Translations under genes and position numbers: made by a program | Shown here: one piece after another, positions 22,661-22,839 of the stretch | How positions within the stretch are numbered: the stretch's first letter is position 1 | How the letters are laid out: each line of letters opens with the position of its first letter | The notes under the pieces: model-generated | What the model was told of the DNA's origin: nothing | Database searches by the model: none | Seen by the model: the letters and a program-made list of their open reading frames with translations, nothing else | NCBI GenBank assembly: GCA_040904625.1 | Contig: JBBDTC010000238.1 | Span: 1-22,839 of the forward strand | From: JACKNG01 sp040904625 | GTDB taxonomy: Bacteria; Pseudomonadota; Gammaproteobacteria; Ga0077536 | Direction: 5' to 3' | Length of the DNA: 22,839 nucleotides

Positions 22661-22823
22661 TTAGGGCCCGCCGCAGAATAACTGAACGATTTGGAACGCC
22701 GATCCATCCCGTTTGGCGGCGTTGCTCGTCCGTTGAATAGAACCACTATTCGCCCTCCTCGCGCCTTGCCAGCCGGGCGCCTCGACGCCCCCAATCGCCC
22801 AGTTATTCTGCGGCGGGCCCTAA
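22661..22823 (+). repeat. 163-bp palindromic MITE-like element, copy 2
   Basis: The terminal inverted repeats of 23 bases (22661-22683 and 22801-22823) are perfect, beginning TTAGGGCCCGCCGCAGAATA. The central part, including GTTGAATAGAACCACTATTC, is nearly identical to copy 1 and in the same orientation. Where the arms differ from copy 1 the change is often present on both sides. It lies upstream of the small membrane protein gene and near the window edge. There is no coding capacity. Confidence 0.9.
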
Positions 22824-22839
22824 GGGTAGTCGACCTCAC

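Noticed and set aside
15033..22823. CRISPR or insertion sequence explanation for the 163-bp repeats
   Set aside because: There are only two distant copies with no spacer array and no transposase frame inside. A non-autonomous palindromic element fits better.

Overview
The window is GC-rich chromosomal DNA with short intergenic gaps and frequent ATGA/TTGA stop-start overlaps. It looks like a proteobacterium, most likely a gammaproteobacterium: there is a djlA-type co-chaperone, a YaiO-family outer membrane protein and a periplasmic alpha-carbonic anhydrase. It carries environmental-type acyl-CoA/lipid catabolism and must be able to insert selenocysteine. There are no rRNA, tRNA, phage or CRISPR features, and the genus cannot be named from sequence reading alone.

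Layout. (1) 132-3272, leftward operon: an SDR oxidoreductase, a thiolase-fold protein lacking the catalytic cysteines, a DUF35 zinc-ribbon/OB protein and two MaoC/hotdog half-enzymes. This resembles hydratase plus retro-aldolase side-chain cleavage modules such as mycobacterial ChsH1/ChsH2/Ltp2, with the ChsH2 domains on separate genes. (2) 3273-4399: a decayed-looking stretch, with a possible acyl-CoA dehydrogenase remnant and a luciferase-like monooxygenase that appears to have lost about 100 internal residues. (3) 4413-8421, redox/thiol block: an HD-domain protein with a PhnZ/MIOX-like metal-ligand pattern, an OsmC protein, an AhpD-like peroxidase-related protein between inverted copies of a short repeat, a thioredoxin-fold protein, and a UGSC-family selenoprotein. 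The selenoprotein gene is interrupted by an in-frame TGA at 8176-8178 and would otherwise be annotated as two fragments. (4) 8522-14981: alpha-carbonic anhydrase, Na/phosphate cotransporter with a PhoU-like tail, the secreted DUF1800-DUF1501 pair, and DjlA. (5) 15193-19567, leftward: a single-domain response regulator, a TPR/YaiO outer-membrane barrel, a membrane-anchored HEAT-repeat protein and a processive family 2 glycosyltransferase, probably a surface-polysaccharide operon, followed by a small unknown gene. (6) 19778-22634: a NIPSNAP protein, an unknown small protein, a D-aminoacylase-type amidohydrolase and a small membrane protein.

Two copies of a 163-bp palindromic element (15033-15195 and 22661-22823) are about 88% identical. 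Many of their differences fall at matching places in both arms, so base pairing is retained. A second, unrelated short palindromic repeat lies near 5616-5652 and 6306-6414.

The strongest observation is the selenoprotein. The TGA sits in a U-G-S-C motif, the frame stays open for 80 more codons, and a near-continuous hairpin with a G-starting loop begins directly after the TGA, as expected of a bacterial SECIS. Its start codon overlaps the stop of the thioredoxin-fold gene, so the two products probably work together in a thiol/selenol redox reaction of unknown substrate.
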